10,266 nt of DNA from JAPLDA01 sp043742705 (GTDB lineage Bacteria > Bacteroidota > Bacteroidia > AKYH767-A > 2013-40CM-41-45): contig JAYTXY010000155.1 in assembly GCA_043742705.1 (NCBI GenBank), positions 1 through 10,266 on the forward strand, read 5' to 3'. The notes under the pieces were generated by a model, which was given only the letters and a program-made list of their open reading frames with translations, was not told the origin of the DNA and made no database searches. The position numbers and the translations under genes were made by a program. Each line of letters opens with the position of its first letter. Position 1 is the stretch's first letter. Below, piece after piece: positions 1 to 5,690 of this stretch.

Positions 1-717
1 AAGAAACGTTCAGGCGGACGTAACAACAGCGGTAAGATGACCATGCGTTACATCGGTGGCGGACACAAGCAATTGTACCGCATGATCGATTTCAAGCGCG
101 ACAAAATGGGCATTGAAGGAACTGTGAAGACAGTTGAATACGATCCAAACCGTACAGCTCGTATCGCCCTTGTTCACTACATAGATGGTGAGAAGCGCTA
201 CATGGTTGCTCCAAACGGCTTAAAGGTTGGACAGAAAGTAATGTCAGGAGAAAAAGCTGTACCGGAAATCGGGAATGCATTGTTCTTAAAAGATATTCCT
301 CTCGGAACTTTGGTTCACAACATTGAATTGCGCCCGGGACAAGGCGGAGAAATTGCACGAAGTGCAGGTTCATTCGCACAGCTTGCAGCCCGTGACGGAA
401 AATACGCTGTCATCAAAATGCCTAGCGGTGAAACAAGAATGATTTTGACAACTTGTCTTGCTACGATCGGAACCGTTTCAAATGCTGATCATATTCAGGA
501 AAGTCTAGGTAAAGCTGGTCGTTCACGCTGGATGGGTCGCAGACCAAGAGTACGAGGTGTTGCGATGAACCCGGTAGATCACCCTATGGGTGGAGGTGAA
601 GGTCGTGCATCAGGAGGACATCCTCGTTCGCGCAAAGGCTTGCTGGCAAAAGGCTACAAGACTCGCAAACCAAAGAATACATCGAATCAGTACATCATAG
701 AGAGAAGAAAGAAATAA
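1..717 (+). CDS. rplB: 50S ribosomal protein L2, 3' part (5' end outside window)
   Basis: L2 is a primary 23S rRNA binding protein next to the peptidyl transferase centre, needed for subunit association. The reading frame is open from base 1, so the gene starts upstream. The visible 238 codons begin within the conserved SGGRNNSG region, and the ATG at 37 is internal, not the start. About 36 residues are missing compared with the usual 273-275. Clear motifs are IGGGHKQLYR, the RPGQGGEIARSAG segment and the C-terminal NPVDHPMGGGEG loop. The His corresponding to E. coli His229 is codon 580-582; the following His of the E. coli loop is Met here, as I recall for Bacteroidota. Two in-frame TAA codons stand in tandem (715-720). 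It is co-directional with rpsS, 83 bases downstream. Identity is certain. Confidence 0.98.
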   Translation, partial: KKRSGGRNNSGKMTMRYIGGGHKQLYRMIDFKRDKMGIEGTVKTVEYDPNRTARIALVHYIDGEKRYMVAPNGLKVGQKVMSGEKAVPEIGNALFLKDIPLGTLVHNIELRPGQGGEIARSAGSFAQLAARDGKYAVIKMPSGETRMILTTCLATIGTVSNADHIQESLGKAGRSRWMGRRPRVRGVAMNPVDHPMGGGEGRASGGHPRSRKGLLAKGYKTRKPKNTSNQYIIERRKK

Positions 718-724
718 TAAAACA

Positions 725-800
725 ATTTCGGATTGCGAATTGCGAATTGCAGTCTGAAGTTTAAAATCCGAAATCAACAATTCGAAATTCGCAATAACAA
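725..800. repeat. Heptad-phased inverted repeat array before rpsS
   Basis: The spacer can be divided into 7-base units from 725 to the base before the rpsS ATG, with one 6-base unit (TTTAAA, 760-765) in the middle. Left units read ATTNCGN (ATTTCGG at 725, ATTGCGA at 732 and 739, ATTGCAG at 746), followed by one odd unit at 753. Right units read ATCCGAA (766), ATCAACA (773), ATTCGAA (780), ATTCGCA (787) and ATAACAA (794). Left 732-749 pairs with right 778-795 in 17 of 18 positions; the single mismatch is G742/A785. A competing perfect 10-bp stem joins 725-734 with 765-774. The right arm ends 5 bases before the ATG. No T-run follows, so this is not a typical terminator. The structure is seen in sequence; any function is inference. 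Confidence 0.85.
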
Positions 801-1079
801 ATGGCTCGTTCACTAAAAAAAGGTCCTTATATCGCTTATCACCTCGACAAAAAAGTTGTCAAGATGAATGAAAGCAAAAAGAAAACAGCAATTAAAACAT
901 GGGCGCGTGCTTCCATGATTTCCCCTGACTTTGTAGGTCACACGTTTGCTGTGCATAACGGAAATAAATTCATTCCTGTGTATGTAACGGAAAACATGGT
1001 GGGACATAAACTTGGTGAGTTTGCTCCGACACGCACATTTAGAGGACATAGTGGAAACAAAGCTGAACCGTCAAAATAA
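801..1079 (+). CDS. rpsS: 30S ribosomal protein S19
   Basis: S19 sits in the head of the small subunit, contacts 16S rRNA together with S13, and lies near the A-site tRNA and intersubunit bridges. The product has 92 residues, the normal family length. It starts with the family-typical MARSLKKGPYI and carries the conserved VTENMVGHKLGEFAPTRTF block and the RGHSG motif near the C-terminus. The start at 801 is fixed by homology of the first ten residues. No Shine-Dalgarno sequence precedes it; instead the right arm of the heptad array ends 5 bases upstream, leaving AACAA before the ATG. If that stem forms in mRNA it could limit access to this start, which is inference. Confidence 0.98.
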   Translation: MARSLKKGPYIAYHLDKKVVKMNESKKKTAIKTWARASMISPDFVGHTFAVHNGNKFIPVYVTENMVGHKLGEFAPTRTFRGHSGNKAEPSK

Positions 1080-1098
1080 TCTTTAGCAGAAATTAATC

Positions 1099-1536
1099 AT
1101 GGGAATCAGAAAAAGACAAGCGGCTGAAAATCGCAAAGAAATATTGAAGAGCACTGCCATCGCAAGGTTGGTGAACGTGCCGACTTCTCCACGTAAGATG
1201 AGATCAGTTGCTGACCTTATCCGCGGAAAGGAAGTGATGCAGGCAATGAACATTTTAAAGTTCAACGCAAAGGCATCTTCAACACGCCTTGAAACATTGC
1301 TTCAATCAGCAATCTCAAACTGGGAATCAAAAACAGGTGAGAAGATTGATGAAGGCAAAGCGTATGTAAAGTCAGTGGATGTAGACAGCGCACGTATGTT
1401 GAAACGTTTGAAGCCTGCTCCGCAGGGAAGAGCGTACAGAGTTCGTAAACGTTCAAATCATGTAACGATTATTCTGGACAGCTTCGCGAACAAAAACGCT
1501 TCACCGGAAGTTGCAGAGACAGAATCAGCAAGTTAA
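1099..1536 (+). CDS. rplV: 50S ribosomal protein L22
   Basis: L22 binds 23S rRNA, and its long beta-hairpin lines the nascent peptide exit tunnel near the constriction where macrolides act. The product has 145 residues against about 110 in E. coli. The core is seen as PTSPRKMRSVADLIRGKEV (residues about 28-46) and the tunnel hairpin segment from MLKRLKPAPQGRAYRV onward, ending in SNHVTIIL. The extra length is a basic N-terminal extension (MGIRKRQAAENRKE...), which I recall as common in Bacteroidota L22, and a short Glu/Ser/Ala-rich tail. It lies 19 bases after rpsS, one of the shortest spacers here, with no repeat array. No obvious resistance-type deletion is visible in the hairpin, judged by eye only. 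Confidence 0.97.
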   Translation: MGIRKRQAAENRKEILKSTAIARLVNVPTSPRKMRSVADLIRGKEVMQAMNILKFNAKASSTRLETLLQSAISNWESKTGEKIDEGKAYVKSVDVDSARMLKRLKPAPQGRAYRVRKRSNHVTIILDSFANKNASPEVAETESAS

Positions 1537-1582
1537 TTTCAGAATAAAACTTAGAACAAAACTCAATATCAAATAAAATAGC

Positions 1583-2401
1583 ATGGGACAAAAATGCAAC
1601 CCGATCGGTAACAGGTTAGGAATCATCAAAGGATGGGATTCAAACTGGTATGGCGGAAGAAATTACGGAGACAAACTGCTTGAAGATGATAAGATCCGCA
1701 AGTATGTGATGGCTCGCCTTATCAAAGGTGGTGTATCTAAGATCGTGATCGAAAGAACATTGAAGTTGGTTACTGTGACAATTCACACTGCGCGTCCCGG
1801 AATTGTGATTGGTAAAGGAGGTCAGGAAGTTGATAAGCTGAAAGAAGAATTAAAAAAACTCACGAAGAAAGATGTACAGATCAACATCTACGAAGTGAAA
1901 CGTCCTGAATTGGATGCTCAGTTAGTTGGTGATGGTGTTGCGCGCCAGTTGGAAGCACGTATCTCTTTCCGCAGAGCTACCAAAATGGCAATCGCTTCTA
2001 CTATGAGAATGGGAGCTGAAGGAATTAAAGTGATGTGTTCAGGTCGTTTGGGCGGAGCCGAAATGGCGCGTTCAGAGCAATACAAAGACGGAAGAATTCC
2101 TCTTCATACGTTCAGAGCGGATATTGATTTCGCAATCGCTGAAGCACAAACTTCCTATGGAAAAATAGGTGTGAAGGTTTGGATCTGCAAAGGTGAAGTG
2201 TACGGTAAGCGTGATCTTTCTCCGAATGTTGGAACAGCAGCAGTAACCGGTGGTCCAAAAGGACAAGGTGGCGAAGATCGCAGAGGCGGAGATGGTCGTG
2301 GCGAAAGACGCGGAGGCGGTGATCGCAGAGGTGGTGAAAGACGAGGCGGTGGCGGAAGCGGAGATCGCAGAGGCGGCAACAGCGGTGGGAGAGGCAGATA
2401 A
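1583..2401 (+). CDS. rpsC: 30S ribosomal protein S3 with Arg/Gly-rich C-terminal tail
   Basis: S3 sits at the mRNA entry side of the 30S head and, with S4 and S5, takes part in mRNA unwinding. The product has 272 residues, against 233 in E. coli. It opens with the typical MGQKCNPIGNRLGI. A type II KH domain carries the GxxG loop GKGG at residues 77-80. The C-terminal S3 domain includes MRMGAEGIKVMCSGRLGGAEMAR (residues 141-163) and ends near KVWICKGEVYGKR. From about residue 224 to the end there is a low-complexity tail made mainly of Gly, Arg, Asp and Glu, with five [D/E]RRGG units at 232, 241, 247, 252 and 261. The tail keeps the gene frame up to a normal TAA. The core identity is certain; the tail's role is unknown. 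Confidence 0.98.
   Translation: MGQKCNPIGNRLGIIKGWDSNWYGGRNYGDKLLEDDKIRKYVMARLIKGGVSKIVIERTLKLVTVTIHTARPGIVIGKGGQEVDKLKEELKKLTKKDVQINIYEVKRPELDAQLVGDGVARQLEARISFRRATKMAIASTMRMGAEGIKVMCSGRLGGAEMARSEQYKDGRIPLHTFRADIDFAIAEAQTSYGKIGVKVWICKGEVYGKRDLSPNVGTAAVTGGPKGQGGEDRRGGDGRGERRGGGDRRGGERRGGGGSGDRRGGNSGGRGR
2252..2398 (+). repeat. Coding repeat for the S3 RG-rich tail
   Basis: This region within rpsC encodes residues 224-272. The bases are dominated by CGCAGAGGCGG-like and GAAAGACG-like units that encode [D/E]RRGG pentapeptides separated by one to four Gly, Arg, Ser or Asp residues. The DNA is far more G-rich than the surrounding genes and spacers. Copies are not identical at base level (AGA, CGC, CGT and CGA Arg codons are mixed), so the peptide pattern looks better conserved than the bases. 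Such a repeat is prone to length change by slippage. Confidence 0.9.
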
Positions 2402-2448
2402 TTGAATAATAAAAAATAATAAGAACGATTAAAATAAATATCTGAGAG

Positions 2449-2871
2449 ATGTTACAGCCGAAGAAAACGAAATTCAGGAAACAGCATAAGATGAAAGCAA
2501 AAGGAAACGCGACACGCGGTCATGAGCTTTCTTTCGGATCATTTGGCATCAAGTCAATGGAGACTGCATGGATTCCTAGTAAGCAGATTGAAGCAGCCCG
2601 CGTTGCGGTAACCCGTTTCATGAAACGTGAAGGTCAACTCTGGTGCAGAATTTTCCCTGACAAGCCGATCACAAAAAAACCTGCTGAAGTACGTATGGGA
2701 AAAGGAAAAGGAGCTCCTGAGTATTGGGTAGCAGTGGTGAAACCCGGAACGATCATCTTCGAAGCGGAAGGTGTTTCAGAAACAACAGCGAAAGAAGCGT
2801 TGCGTTTGGCTGCTCAGAAACTTTCGGTTAGTACGAAGTTTATTGTAAGAAGAGATTACGCAGCTCAATAA
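2449..2871 (+). CDS. rplP: 50S ribosomal protein L16
   Basis: L16 joins the large subunit late, near the A site and helix 38-89 region of 23S rRNA, and helps position aminoacyl-tRNA. The product has 140 residues (136 in E. coli). The start MLQPKKTKFRKQHK matches the family. Central motifs are LSFGSFGIK (residues 28-35), QIEAARVAVTR (46-56) and FPDKPITKKPAEVRMGKGKG (69-88). Arg82 aligns with E. coli Arg81, the residue hydroxylated by RoxA/YcfD; whether this organism modifies it cannot be seen. The start is preceded by CTGAGAG, a weak purine stretch but no true Shine-Dalgarno. Spacers on both sides are AT-rich and lack clear heptad arrays. Confidence 0.98.
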   Translation: MLQPKKTKFRKQHKMKAKGNATRGHELSFGSFGIKSMETAWIPSKQIEAARVAVTRFMKREGQLWCRIFPDKPITKKPAEVRMGKGKGAPEYWVAVVKPGTIIFEAEGVSETTAKEALRLAAQKLSVSTKFIVRRDYAAQ

Positions 2872-2919
2872 ATAAAACAAGAATTGAGTGACGATTGAAA
2901 AAATTAAAAAGAGATTAAA

Positions 2920-3129
2920 ATGAAAAAAGAAGATATCAGGGAATTGACAACAGATGAGCTTCGCTTGCGCCTGTCGGAAGAGAAAACTCAGTACAGCAAA
3001 TTGAAAATGAATCATGCGATTTCTCCAATCGAAAATCCGTTGAAGATCAGGATTACACGCAGAGGTATCGCCATGATCCAGACTGAACTGACGAAGCGCG
3101 CGAAAGAAACAGAAACTAACAAGCAATAA
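2920..3129 (+). CDS. rpmC: 50S ribosomal protein L29
   Basis: L29 is a small helical protein near the tunnel exit, next to L23, where signal recognition particle, trigger factor and the translocon dock. The product has 69 residues, within the family range of 60-75. Two long helices are evident: ELTTDELRLRLSEEKTQYSKLKMNH (residues about 8-32), then NPLKIRITRRGIAMIQTEL (39-57), which is the family signature. A short polar tail follows. The ATG at 2920 is preceded by GATTAAA with no Shine-Dalgarno. It sits 48 bases after rplP and 21 before rpsQ, in the usual L16-L29-S17 order. Confidence 0.97.
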   Translation: MKKEDIRELTTDELRLRLSEEKTQYSKLKMNHAISPIENPLKIRITRRGIAMIQTELTKRAKETETNKQ

Positions 3130-3150
3130 TAAGGTTAGAAAAAAATAACA

Positions 3151-3420
3151 ATGGAAGAGACGACATTAAAAAGAGGCTTGCGTAAAGAAAGAACCGGAAC
3201 AGTGGTGAGCAACAAGATGAGCAAAAGCATCGTGGTTGCGGTGGAACGTAAGGTGAAACATCCGATCTACGGAAAGTTTATCAAGAAGACGACCAAGTTC
3301 ATGGCACACGATGAAAAAAACGAGTGCGGAATCGGTGACCTGGTAACTATCACGGAGACACGTCCTCTCAGCAAAAACAAAAACTGGAGATTGAAAACAA
3401 TTCTGGAAAAAGCGAAGTAA
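3151..3420 (+). CDS. rpsQ: 30S ribosomal protein S17
   Basis: S17 is a primary 16S rRNA binder with an OB-fold, acting early in assembly of the 30S body. The product has 89 residues (84 in E. coli). It carries GTVVSNKMSKSIVVAVERKVKHPIYGKF (residues about 16-43), and the signature GDLVTITETRPLSKNKNWRL lies near residues 62-81. The start at 3151 follows an A-rich leader (AAAAAATAACA) and gives a short charged N-terminus typical of the group. Downstream, the 76-base spacer to rplN holds a heptad inverted array. Confidence 0.98.
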   Translation: MEETTLKRGLRKERTGTVVSNKMSKSIVVAVERKVKHPIYGKFIKKTTKFMAHDEKNECGIGDLVTITETRPLSKNKNWRLKTILEKAK

Positions 3421-3428
3421 TTTAACTG

Positions 3429-3490
3429 ATTGCGAATTGCGGATTTTTAATTGCGAATTAAAATCCGAAATCAAAAATCCGAAATCGAAA
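3429..3490. repeat. Heptad-phased inverted repeat array before rplN
   Basis: The layout closely matches the array before rpsS. Left units: ATTGCGA (3429), ATTGCGG (3436), ATTTTTA (3443) and ATTGCGA (3450). The centre is the 6-mer ATTAAA (3457-3462). Right units: ATCCGAA (3463), ATCAAAA (3470), ATCCGAA (3477) and ATCGAAA (3484). TTTAAA then leads directly to the ATG at 3497. A hairpin can form from 3440-3452 and 3456-3467 (12 pairs, one bulged T, loop GCG). A competing perfect 9-bp stem joins 3440-3448 with 3473-3481. The same unit vocabulary occurs about 2.7 kb apart, at rpsS and here, which argues against chance AT-richness. Confidence 0.85.
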
Positions 3491-3496
3491 TTTAAA

Positions 3497-3865
3497 ATGA
3501 TACAGCAAGAATCAAGACTGACAGTAGCCGACAACAGCGGAGCCAAAGAAGTTCTTTGCATCCGTGTGTTAGGCGGAACAAGAAAGAAATATGCATCGCT
3601 CGGTGATAAAATTGTGGTGACTGTAAAGCATGCGCTTCCTTCAGGAAACATCAAGAAGGGAACCGTAACAAAAGCAGTGGTGGTGCGCACACGCAAAGAA
3701 GTGAAAAGACAGGATGGTTCGTACATCCGTTTCGATGATAACGCTGTTGTGTTACTTACTGCACAGGATGAATTGCGAGGCACTCGTATTTTCGGACCTG
3801 TTGCAAGAGAGCTTCGCGAAAAGCAATTCATGAAGATCGTATCATTAGCACCGGAAGTAATATAA
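3497..3865 (+). CDS. rplN: 50S ribosomal protein L14
   Basis: L14 binds 23S rRNA on the subunit interface and forms bridges to 16S rRNA; in many bacteria the silencing factor RsfS binds it. The product has 122 residues, exactly the common family length. It starts MIQQESRLTVADNSGAKEVLCIRVLGG, the conserved N-terminus. It contains GTVTKAVVVRTRKEVKR (residues about 55-71) and ends GTRIFGPVARELREKQFMKIVSLAPEVI. An in-frame ATG at 3437 would add 20 residues, but that extension would be translated repeat array and has no family counterpart, so 3497 is chosen. It is the first gene of the spc-type block. Confidence 0.98.
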   Translation: MIQQESRLTVADNSGAKEVLCIRVLGGTRKKYASLGDKIVVTVKHALPSGNIKKGTVTKAVVVRTRKEVKRQDGSYIRFDDNAVVLLTAQDELRGTRIFGPVARELREKQFMKIVSLAPEVI

Positions 3866-3868
3866 ATA

Positions 3869-3935
3869 AGACATTAGATAAGAGATGTAAGAGAAATAAA
3901 AACTCAAATCTCAAATCTCAAATCAGAATAATAAA
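3869..3935. repeat. Heptad array before rplX
   Basis: Four left units start with AGA: AGACATT (3869), AGATAAG (3876), AGATGTA (3883) and AGAGAAA (3890). A short A-rich centre follows (3897-3901, then ACTCAA). Right units are ATCTCAA (3908 and 3915), ATCAGAA (3922) and TAATAAA (3929), in exact 7-base phase with the ATG at 3936. Read in another register, the 7-mer CTCAAAT is perfectly repeated three times from 3903. Left AGAT blocks can pair with right ATCT blocks, but continuous pairing is weak, so a stable stem is not claimed. Confidence 0.8.
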
Positions 3936-4271
3936 ATGGAAAGAAAGAAAAATAAACAACCCAAGCTGAAGCTCAGAAAAGGAGACATCGTGAAGGTTAT
4001 CTCCGGTGACTCAAAAGGTCAGCAGGGAAGAATTCTCGAAGTGCTTCTTGATAAAAGAAGAGCGCTTGTGGAAGGTGTGAACCTGGTAAGCAAGCACACG
4101 AAACCCAATGCAAAAAATACGCAGGGTGGTATCGTGAAGAAAGAAGCAACCATTCACGTTTCAAACCTCATGTTAGTAGATGGCAAAGGTAATACTACAC
4201 GCGTGGGAAGAAGAGTTGAAGAAGGAAAAATAATTCGTTACTCAAAAAAATCCGGAGAGGAGATTAAATAA
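3936..4271 (+). CDS. rplX: 50S ribosomal protein L24
   Basis: L24 is an assembly initiator that binds the 5' part of 23S rRNA and ends near the tunnel exit. The product has 111 residues (104 in E. coli). After a Lys-rich N-terminus of about 13 residues comes the KOW motif, KGDIVKVISGDSKGQQGRILEVL (residues about 15-37). The family blocks VEGVNLVSKHTKPN and GGIVKKEATIHVSNLMLVD follow. The stop TAA (4269-4271) shares its last A with the ATG of rplE, so the two genes overlap by one base. This is the only overlap in the window. Confidence 0.98.
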   Translation: MERKKNKQPKLKLRKGDIVKVISGDSKGQQGRILEVLLDKRRALVEGVNLVSKHTKPNAKNTQGGIVKKEATIHVSNLMLVDGKGNTTRVGRRVEEGKIIRYSKKSGEEIK

Positions 4272-4273
4272 TG
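4269..4273 (+). promoter_or_regulatory. TAATG stop-start overlap between rplX and rplE
   Basis: The rplX stop and rplE start overlap by one base (TAATG). All other junctions in this operon have 19-94 base spacers, so this arrangement stands out and is the classic sign of translational coupling by re-initiation. In E. coli the same junction lies within the S8 repressor target of the spc operon. I do not see an obvious S8-site hairpin here by eye, so such control is only a possibility. Confidence 0.7.
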
Positions 4274-4831
4274 GCATACGTTCCTAGGTTAAAAGCAAAA
4301 TACAAAGATGAAGTTGCTCCGGCGCTTCAGAAAAAGTTCAACTACAAAAGTGTGATGCAGGTTCCCCGTATTACCAAGATTTGTGTGAACCAGGGTGTTG
4401 GTGATGCAGTAAGCGACAAGAAATTGATCGACTCTGCAATCGCTGAAATGACGATGGTTACCGGTCAGAAGCCTGTTCCTACAAAGTCTAAAAAGGATAT
4501 TTCAAACTTCAAATTGAGGGTGAATGTTCCGATTGGTGTGCGCGTGACATTGCGTGATAACAACATGTACGAGTTTCTTGACAGGTTGATCGCAGTTGCA
4601 CTTCCGCGTATCCGTGACTTCCGCGGTATCAACCCGAAAGGTTTTGACGGAAGAGGAAATTATACTCTCGGTGTAACTGAACAAATCATCTTCCCTGAAA
4701 TCGACATCGACAAAGTGAACAAGGTAACAGGAATGGACATCACATTTGTGACGACAGCAAAAACTGACGCAGAAGCAATGGAATTATTGAAGGAGTTTGG
4801 TTTTCCTTTCAAGGCAGCAACAACTAATTAA
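4271..4831 (+). CDS. rplE: 50S ribosomal protein L5
   Basis: L5 binds 5S rRNA and anchors it in the central protuberance, contacting P-site tRNA and bridging to S13. The product has 186 residues (179 in E. coli). It contains MQVPRITKICVNQGVGDAVSDKK (residues about 29-51), the signature region SNFKLRVNVPIGVRVTLR (77-94), RDFRGINPKGFDGRGNYTLGV and a C-terminal MDITFVTTAKTDAEAMELLKEFGFPF. The start is the ATG within the rplX stop overlap, giving the expected MAYVPRLKAKYKDEV N-terminus. It is likely translated by coupling with rplX (inference from the overlap). Confidence 0.98.
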   Translation: MAYVPRLKAKYKDEVAPALQKKFNYKSVMQVPRITKICVNQGVGDAVSDKKLIDSAIAEMTMVTGQKPVPTKSKKDISNFKLRVNVPIGVRVTLRDNNMYEFLDRLIAVALPRIRDFRGINPKGFDGRGNYTLGVTEQIIFPEIDIDKVNKVTGMDITFVTTAKTDAEAMELLKEFGFPFKAATTN

Positions 4832-4835
4832 AAAC

Positions 4836-4909
4836 AGACATAAGATATTAGACGTGAGATATTAGAAAATCTCAAATCTCAAATCCGAATCTCAAATCTA
4901 AAGATTAAA
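4836..4909. repeat. Heptad array before rpsN
   Basis: Left units AGACATA (4836), AGATATT (4843), AGACGTG (4850) and AGATATT (4857) are followed by the centre AGAAA (4864-4868). Right units are ATCTCAA (4869 and 4876), a 6-base ATCCGA (4883), ATCTCAA (4889), ATCTAAA (4896) and GATTAAA (4903). AC then precedes the ATG at 4912. The left AGATATTAGA and right TCTCAAATCT segments match as reverse complements at 8 of 10 positions. The same left and right unit types are used before rplX, so these two spacers form one subfamily (AGA-type). Confidence 0.82.
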
Positions 4910-4911
4910 AC

Positions 4912-5181
4912 ATGGCAAAAGAATCAATGAAGGCAAGAGAAGTGAAGCGTGCGAGAATGGTTGCCCGTTATGCAGCCAAGAGAGCAGCTTTGAAAGCATC
5001 CGGTGATTACGAAGCATTGGATAAATTACCGCGTAATGCTTCTCCTGTTCGTCAGCACAACCGTTGCAAACTCACAGGTCGCCCGCGTGGATACATGCGC
5101 GTTTTCGGATTATCGAGAAACATGTTCCGTAAAATGGCGCTCGAAGGAAAAATTCCGGGTGTAACAAAAGCAAGCTGGTAA
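4912..5181 (+). CDS. rpsN: 30S ribosomal protein S14, zinc-independent type
   Basis: S14 belongs to the 30S head and contacts 16S rRNA beside S3, S10 and S19. The product has 89 residues. It begins MAKESMKAREVKRARMVARYAAKR and ends with the signature part RPRGYMRVFGLSRNMFRKMALEGKIPGVTKASW (residues about 57-89). Only one Cys is present (NRCKLTGRPRG), so the paired CxxC zinc ligands of the 61-residue form are absent; this is the Cys-minus form. Position between rplE and rpsH is the usual one. The start at 4912 is supported by the MAKES N-terminus. Confidence 0.97.
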   Translation: MAKESMKAREVKRARMVARYAAKRAALKASGDYEALDKLPRNASPVRQHNRCKLTGRPRGYMRVFGLSRNMFRKMALEGKIPGVTKASW

Positions 5182-5183
5182 GT

Positions 5184-5235
5184 ATTGATTGATAAATGAT
5201 CAATAAAAAATTTAAAATAAAAAATACAAAATAAA
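5184..5235. repeat. AT-rich spacer with small inverted repeat and A-rich 7-base units before rpsH
   Basis: ATTGAT (5184-5189) pairs with ATCAAT (5199-5204) around a 9-base loop. Close to the start, the units ATTTAAA (5210), ATAAAAA (5217), ATACAAA (5224) and the 5-mer ATAAA (5231) lead to the ATG at 5236. The 7-base phase is visible but the sequence is so A-rich that this case alone would not be convincing. Confidence 0.5.
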
Positions 5236-5631
5236 ATGACCGATCCAATAGCAGATTTCCTTACAAGAATCAGAAATGCAGTAAGAGCAAATCACCGTAT
5301 CGTGGAGATTCCATCTTCGAACCTGAAAAAAGAAATGACTAAAATCCTGAAAGAAAAAGGATACATTCTTGATTACAAATTCGAAGACAGCGAAATTCAG
5401 GGCAACATCAAGATTGCATTGAAATATCATCCGGTTACAAAGGCTCCGGCGATTCATAACATCTCAAGAATCAGCAAACCGGGATTACGTAAATATGCCG
5501 GCACTGCAAGAATGCCGCGTGTATTGAACGGCTTAGGTATCGCCATCCTGTCAACATCAAAAGGTGTGATGACAAACAAAGAAGCGAAAGAGCAAAAAAT
5601 CGGTGGCGAAGTATTGTGCTACGTTTATTAA
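5236..5631 (+). CDS. rpsH: 30S ribosomal protein S8
   Basis: S8 is a primary 16S rRNA binding protein (helix 21) and, in E. coli, the translational repressor of the spc operon. The product has 131 residues (130 in E. coli). It begins MTDPIADFLTRIRNAVRANH, carries IPSSNLKKEMTKILKEKGYI (residues about 25-44) and ends with the signature block NGLGIAILSTSKGVMTNKEAKEQKIGGEVLCYVY. The start is fixed by the invariant DPIADFLTRIRNA. Whether it regulates this operon cannot be read from sequence; the rplX-rplE junction would be the place to look. Confidence 0.98.
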   Translation: MTDPIADFLTRIRNAVRANHRIVEIPSSNLKKEMTKILKEKGYILDYKFEDSEIQGNIKIALKYHPVTKAPAIHNISRISKPGLRKYAGTARMPRVLNGLGIAILSTSKGVMTNKEAKEQKIGGEVLCYVY

Positions 5632-5632
5632 T

Positions 5633-5690
5633 AGTTGAAGATTGAAAAGCAATATTCAATATTCATTCAAAAATATTCAATAGAAAAAAG
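5633..5690. repeat. Heptad inverted array before rplF
   Basis: Left units are AGTTGA (5633, 6 bases) and AGATTGA (5639), with the 6-base centre AAAGCA (5646-5651). Right units are ATATTCA (5652 and 5659), TTCAAAA (5666) and ATATTCA (5673). The segment 5680-5690 is purine-rich (ATAGAAAAAAG) and leads to the ATG at 5691. Segment 5636-5646 pairs with 5655-5665 in 10 of 11 positions (mismatch G5640/A5661) around an 8-base loop. The unit sequence differs from the other arrays but the plan is the same. Confidence 0.75.

Noticed and set aside
92..379. Antisense open frame inside rplB, and the many other minus-strand frames across the window
   Set aside because: They lie wholly or mostly opposite strongly supported ribosomal protein genes, show no family motifs, and their compositions are those expected of reverse-strand shadows.
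577..590. Loss of an essential His in L2, because DHPHGGGEG of E. coli reads DHPMGGGEG
   Set aside because: The His matching E. coli His229 (codon 580-582) is kept; the changed position is the second His, and Met there is, as I recall, normal for Bacteroidota.
725..800. Intrinsic terminator before rpsS
   Set aside because: The stem is AT-rich, has a 28-base loop and is followed by AACAAATG with no T-run; the operon clearly continues.
3903..3923. CRISPR-like array of CTCAAAT repeats
   Set aside because: Units are only 7 bases, adjacent with no spacers, and there are no cas genes nearby.
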